NCBI RefSeq assembly: GCF_038561935.1
Contig: NZ_CP102770.1
Location: 7,626,001 to 7,690,000 of the forward strand
Length of the DNA: 64,000 nucleotides
Direction: 5' to 3'
Source of the DNA: Myxococcus stipitatus
GTDB taxonomy: Bacteria; Myxococcota; Myxococcia; Myxococcales; Myxococcaceae
In this document: positions 61,108 through 64,000 of the stretch, piece after piece
Numbering within the stretch: the stretch's first letter is position 1
How the letters are laid out: each line of letters begins with the position of its first letter
Notes under the pieces: model-generated
What the model was told of the DNA's origin: nothing
Databases searched by the model: none
What the model saw: only the letters and a program-made list of their open reading frames with translations
Translations under genes and position numbers: made by a program

Positions 61108-63137
61108 CGCTGGAGCTCCTCGAGGACGGCGTGGGTCGCGGGATGACTCCCTTGCGCGGCGGCCAGCGCATCCGCCTGCTTCACGGGATGCAGCTTGGCG
61201 CGCCAGAACGGGTTCCACAGGTTGGGAGGCTCGCCGTACTCCTCGTCGACATCTCCGCCGCCGCGAACCCGCGGCTTGTGGAAGTAGACGAGCCCGCCCG
61301 CGAACGCGGCCATCCGCCCCTGGGTCGCCTCATCGCCCGGGGACTTCCAGGTGGTGAACTGGACCGGGCCCGGAAGCTCGGCCCGGAAGTCGAAGTCCCA
61401 GGGCATCCGCGCCTCTTCCATCGAACCCGCGGCCCGCTCGCGCACCGGCCGGCTGATGAGCGTCAGCGTGCGAGGCATGTTCCAGAGCTCCACGTCCCGC
61501 CCCAGTCGAGCGAGCCGGAAGCGCATGTGCCCTCGGTAGTAACCGCGTTGCAGGTTCCGCCCACACCCAGGGCCCGTGCAGTCGCCGAGCTTCTCGCCAT
61601 GCCCGTTCACCATCGCGAGGTCTCCGTGGAAGAGGTGGTGACTGTGGCTGGAGTCCTTTCGCCCAGGCTCATGGTCATGCGGGTCCGACCACACGCCGTT
61701 GCGTCCGGGAATGATGCGCGTCGTGTGCGCGAAGACCTGTCCGGAGCGGAGGGTGAAGGAGCTCCTCACGCTGCCGTGGTCCTCGGCCGCCAGGCCGTCG
61801 CCGTCTCCCAGCTCTCCGCCCCGACCGTGACGGGCCTGATGCGCCCGAGCACTGAGCTGCCTGCCGCCCTTGGGCAACACCGGGCTGTAGGTGAACGGGA
61901 AGCGCTCGTTGATGGCGGGCCCCGACACATTCTCCAGCCCCGGGTCTCCTCCAGCGCCGCCGTCGAGCACCGACACATACCGCGCGGTGCCATGGTTGAT
62001 GAGCGTGGTCTCCACCAGGGCCGCACGGCCCGCGGCGTGCCTCGCGCCCCGCTCCAGGCGGAGGAGGTTGCTGTCCTTGTCCGCCTCGGTGGGCGTCGCG
62101 CCTCCGAACTTGTAGCCCCGCCGCGTGATGAAGCCCGGGTAGCGAGTGGACGAGAGGACCTCGTCGTAGTCGCGGTGCCGCTCCAGCGTCATCCCGTTGT
62201 CCAGGGCGCGCTGGTAGTACCCCAGCGAGACGCGCCCCGCGCTCTCCTCCGCGGTGAGCTCGGGCGCGGTCAGGTGCACCATCAGCTGCGGCAGCGAAGC
62301 CTGCGCTGGCGGGCGCTCATACATCTTCTCCTGCCGCCGAGAGCCGTGCGGCATCGACGTGTTGACTCGCAGCAGCTCGCGCTCCGCCCCCGCGCCACCG
62401 TCGACCAGGACGGCATCCGCCTCCCGCCCCGTCATCATCATCCGCAGCTGCGCATCCACCGTGAGCTGCCGCGAGCGCAGGTACTGCACCTTCTTGAAGT
62501 GGTCCCGCGAGCCCTCGATCATCCGCAGACAGCTGTTGCTGTTGTCCTTCTGGTGCCACTCCTCGTGGAACCAGATGGCACCCCGTCGGGCATGGTCGGA
62601 CTGGTCCAGGCACGTCCTTCCCTCGGTGCAGTCCTTGTCCACGCGGCACACCGTGCGCCCCTTCACCCTCGAGCACATGCGCGGCTGCTTGAACTCGTCC
62701 TTCGGGTCGAAGGAGCTCAGCCAGTAGATGTCGCGAATCCGCCGGGCGATGTCCTGCCCCTCGCACGCCGCCTTCAGCCCCGCGCGGCACCGTGGCCCCA
62801 TCTGCCGGGCGATGTTCTCGTAGTTCCAGCCCGTGGCCCCCAGCATGTCCTCGTAGAAGGACAGGTAGCTCTGGTGCGCGTGGACGGAGAGGATGCTCAC
62901 GTGGTGGGCGACCAGGGCGCGGTTGCTCCAGGCGTAGAAGTTGAACGCGCGAGCCTCCGCCACCGCGAGGCTGTAGGCCGTGGAGTCCGCGAGCGCCTGG
63001 AGTTGGAGCTTGCGCCGGGTCCTCGCGCCGATGGCGAAGGTGAGGAACGTCGTCATCACCACCACCAGCATCAACAGCACCACCAACACCAGGGACTGGC
63101 CCCGCGCGGCCCCTCGGACACGAGCGCTCATTCGCAT
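61086..63137 (-). CDS. TadG-like protein with large C-terminal domain
   Basis: This 683-aa protein has one N-terminal helix (GQSLVLVVLLMLVVVMTTFL) after a short basic leader with GQS, as in TadG. A TadG-type segment follows (KLQLQALADSTAYSLAVAEA), then a long region with paired cysteines (QPRMCSRVKGRTVCRVDKDC). The His-rich stretch DPHDHEPGRKDSSHSHHLFH near residue 485 could bind metal. The start is taken as the ATG at 63137 with GGAGG four bases upstream; an ATG at 63131 overlaps the previous stop by ATGA and is equally likely. Most of the protein should be periplasmic. Confidence 0.82.
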   Translation of the reverse strand: MRMSARVRGAARGQSLVLVVLLMLVVVMTTFLTFAIGARTRRKLQLQALADSTAYSLAVAEARAFNFYAWSNRALVAHHVSILSVHAHQSYLSFYEDMLGATGWNYENIARQMGPRCRAGLKAACEGQDIARRIRDIYWLSSFDPKDEFKQPRMCSRVKGRTVCRVDKDCTEGRTCLDQSDHARRGAIWFHEEWHQKDNSNSCLRMIEGSRDHFKKVQYLRSRQLTVDAQLRMMMTGREADAVLVDGGAGAERELLRVNTSMPHGSRRQEKMYERPPAQASLPQLMVHLTAPELTAEESAGRVSLGYYQRALDNGMTLERHRDYDEVLSSTRYPGFITRRGYKFGGATPTEADKDSNLLRLERGARHAAGRAALVETTLINHGTARYVSVLDGGAGGDPGLENVSGPAINERFPFTYSPVLPKGGRQLSARAHQARHGRGGELGDGDGLAAEDHGSVRSSFTLRSGQVFAHTTRIIPGRNGVWSDPHDHEPGRKDSSHSHHLFHGDLAMVNGHGEKLGDCTGPGCGRNLQRGYYRGHMRFRLARLGRDVELWNMPRTLTLISRPVRERAAGSMEEARMPWDFDFRAELPGPVQFTTWKSPGDEATQGRMAAFAGGLVYFHKPRVRGGGDVDEEYGEPPNLWNPFWRAKLHPVKQADALAAAQGSHPATHAVLEELQRWSALNY

Positions 63138-63865
63138 ACGCCCTCCAGCGGAGCACCCGGCAGCGGGTCGCTCATCATCCGCAGCGACCACGACGACACC
63201 AGCGGCACCGTGAAGTAACCCTGGTCGATGGCCTGGCTCGCGAGGACCCAGTCCGGACTCGTCTCGGACGCGCGCTTCACTTTCCCCGCCGTGCGCCGCA
63301 CCGGAACAATCGGGTCCGCGCCCAGCGCCCACGCTCGGCCCGTCTGCGAGGCCAGCCACACCCGGCTGACAATCCACCCCGCGAACGGGATGCGGAGCTC
63401 GTGGAAGTAGGCCAGTCGCACATGGGCCTTCAGCGTCCGCTCCTCGGGGCCGAGCTGCGCGTCGAACGGAACACCGGGCCGGAACCCACTCAGCCGGTAG
63501 TGGATTCGCACGAGGGGAATGGGACCCGCGCCCTGGAACGCGAACGCCAGGGGCCTGTTCTCTCGCAGCACCTGGCGCGCCACGCGGATGAACTTCTGGG
63601 GCGGTGTTCCCTCCGCGCCCGTCCTGCTCAGCGACGGTATCAGCGCCAGCACCGCCGCGCGCACCATGGGCGCGCAATCCAACCGGTACACACTGGCGGC
63701 TCGCGCGACCTTGAATGCGGCGTACTCATTCAACAGCCGCGCCTGGTGCGACAGCGCCAGCTGAAGTGCGCCGAGCAGCAGGAACACCGTCAGCGGCAAC
63801 ACGAGCGCGCTCTCCACCGCGGCCTGACCGCGCTGCCGCGGCTCACCCATCCTTCTTCGGCGCAT
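63128..63865 (-). CDS. TadE-like protein, first gene of the operon
   Basis: The 245-aa protein begins MRRRRMGEPRQRGQAAVESA, with the GQAAVE motif and helix (LVLPLTVFLLLGALQLALSH) of TadE/TadG-type proteins. The periplasmic part has NEYAAFKVARAASVYRLDC, similar to other TadE members. It is the first gene of a five-gene operon running to 58945 with overlaps or very short gaps throughout. The start at 63865 is preferred; a Met at 63850 is possible. Such proteins are minor pseudopilins of Tad systems, but in myxobacteria stand-alone TadE/TadG sets without the motor also occur. Confidence 0.82.
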   Translation of the reverse strand: MRRRRMGEPRQRGQAAVESALVLPLTVFLLLGALQLALSHQARLLNEYAAFKVARAASVYRLDCAPMVRAAVLALIPSLSRTGAEGTPPQKFIRVARQVLRENRPLAFAFQGAGPIPLVRIHYRLSGFRPGVPFDAQLGPEERTLKAHVRLAYFHELRIPFAGWIVSRVWLASQTGRAWALGADPIVPVRRTAGKVKRASETSPDWVLASQAIDQGYFTVPLVSSWSLRMMSDPLPGAPLEGVCE

Positions 63866-63884
63866 GCGGCAGCCCCCACGAACG

Positions 63885-63900
63885 CCAGGAGAATTCCTGG
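63885..63900. promoter_or_regulatory. inverted repeat upstream of the Tad-like operon
   Basis: CCAGGA and TCCTGG arms separated by GAAT form a 16-bp inverted repeat, 20 bp upstream of the first gene of the operon. It could be an operator or a leader hairpin. The remaining sequence to position 64000 contains no gene I can support. Confidence 0.35.
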
Positions 63901-64000
63901 ATTATTCGGAGGGAACACGCACCCCCTCGGGTTTCTTGCCGGAGCGGAAGTCCGCGCCCCACTTCCCGAGGGTTTGCGGGTGAGTCCCTGAGCGTCTTTC

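Noticed and set aside
1..64000. tRNA, rRNA, CRISPR arrays, insertion sequences and phage genes
   Set aside because: Intergenic gaps were read for cloverleaf, direct-repeat and terminal-repeat patterns, and none was convincing. No transposase or integrase motif appears in the coding genes.

Overview
This 64 kb window is very GC-rich, densely coded chromosomal DNA. It most likely comes from a myxobacterium of the Myxococcota, probably Myxococcaceae; this is an inference from gene content and base composition, since no rRNA is present. The supporting content is many large lipoproteins, orphan histidine kinases, a DUF1592/DUF1552 pair, a TadE/TadG-type secretion cluster, a CHAT-domain protein, a DUF3396 immunity gene beside a lipoprotein toxin candidate, and frequent ATGA stop/start overlaps. 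I saw no tRNA, rRNA, CRISPR array, insertion sequence or prophage.

Layout. 1-6.5 kb: a truncated DUF418 membrane protein, two small genes, a large VIT/DUF2135 lipoprotein and an outer-membrane-like protein. 6.5-14.4 kb: two paralogous M16 metalloprotease lipoproteins on either side of a translationally coupled GMC oxidoreductase and Tat-exported small subunit. 14.5-21 kb: an exported spermidine-synthase-like protein, a HelD-type helicase, two tandem soluble histidine kinases and an anchored hypothetical protein. 21-33 kb: a pectinacetylesterase-family hydrolase, a YdjM-type membrane protein, the DUF1592/DUF1552 pair, ribose-5-phosphate isomerase, an SBBP-repeat protein, an outer-membrane barrel with a divergent LysR regulator, a parallel beta-helix lipoprotein, an ArsC/Spx-like protein and an MshEN protein. 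33.7-37.7 kb: a polar amino-acid ABC transporter whose binding protein and permease are fused, coupled to an alpha/beta hydrolase, with an SGNH hydrolase nearby. 37.7-41 kb: a coupled response regulator, histidine kinase and cytochrome P450 operon. 41-42.3 kb: an AlaX editing protein. 42.4-46.6 kb: an ECF sigma factor overlapping a giant anti-sigma/TPR/CHAT fusion, then a lipoprotein. 46.6-50.1 kb: a protein with two complete superfamily-1 helicase motors. 50.2-52 kb: a lipoprotein nuclease-toxin candidate overlapping a DUF3396 (TsiV-type) immunity gene. 52.2-58.9 kb: a YgiQ radical SAM protein, a cysteine-repeat secreted protein, a DUF3142 lipoprotein coupled to a TPR protein, and a cyclase-family hydrolase. 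58.9-63.9 kb: a five-gene TadE/TadG/Flp-like operon.

Two loci best fit an undescribed system. The first is the sigma factor / zinc anti-sigma-TM-TPR-CHAT / lipoprotein locus at 42.4-46.6 kb. It predicts a sigma factor held at the membrane by a protein whose far side carries a caspase-like protease with its His and Cys in place. The second is the toxin/immunity pair at 50.2-52.0 kb, which has the layout expected of SitA-like lipoprotein toxins passed between kin by outer-membrane exchange, with a 14-bp AT-rich palindrome upstream. The M16 pair is also notable: one paralog keeps HxxEH but has Asn where the third zinc-binding Glu should be. All functional statements are read from sequence motifs without database searches.
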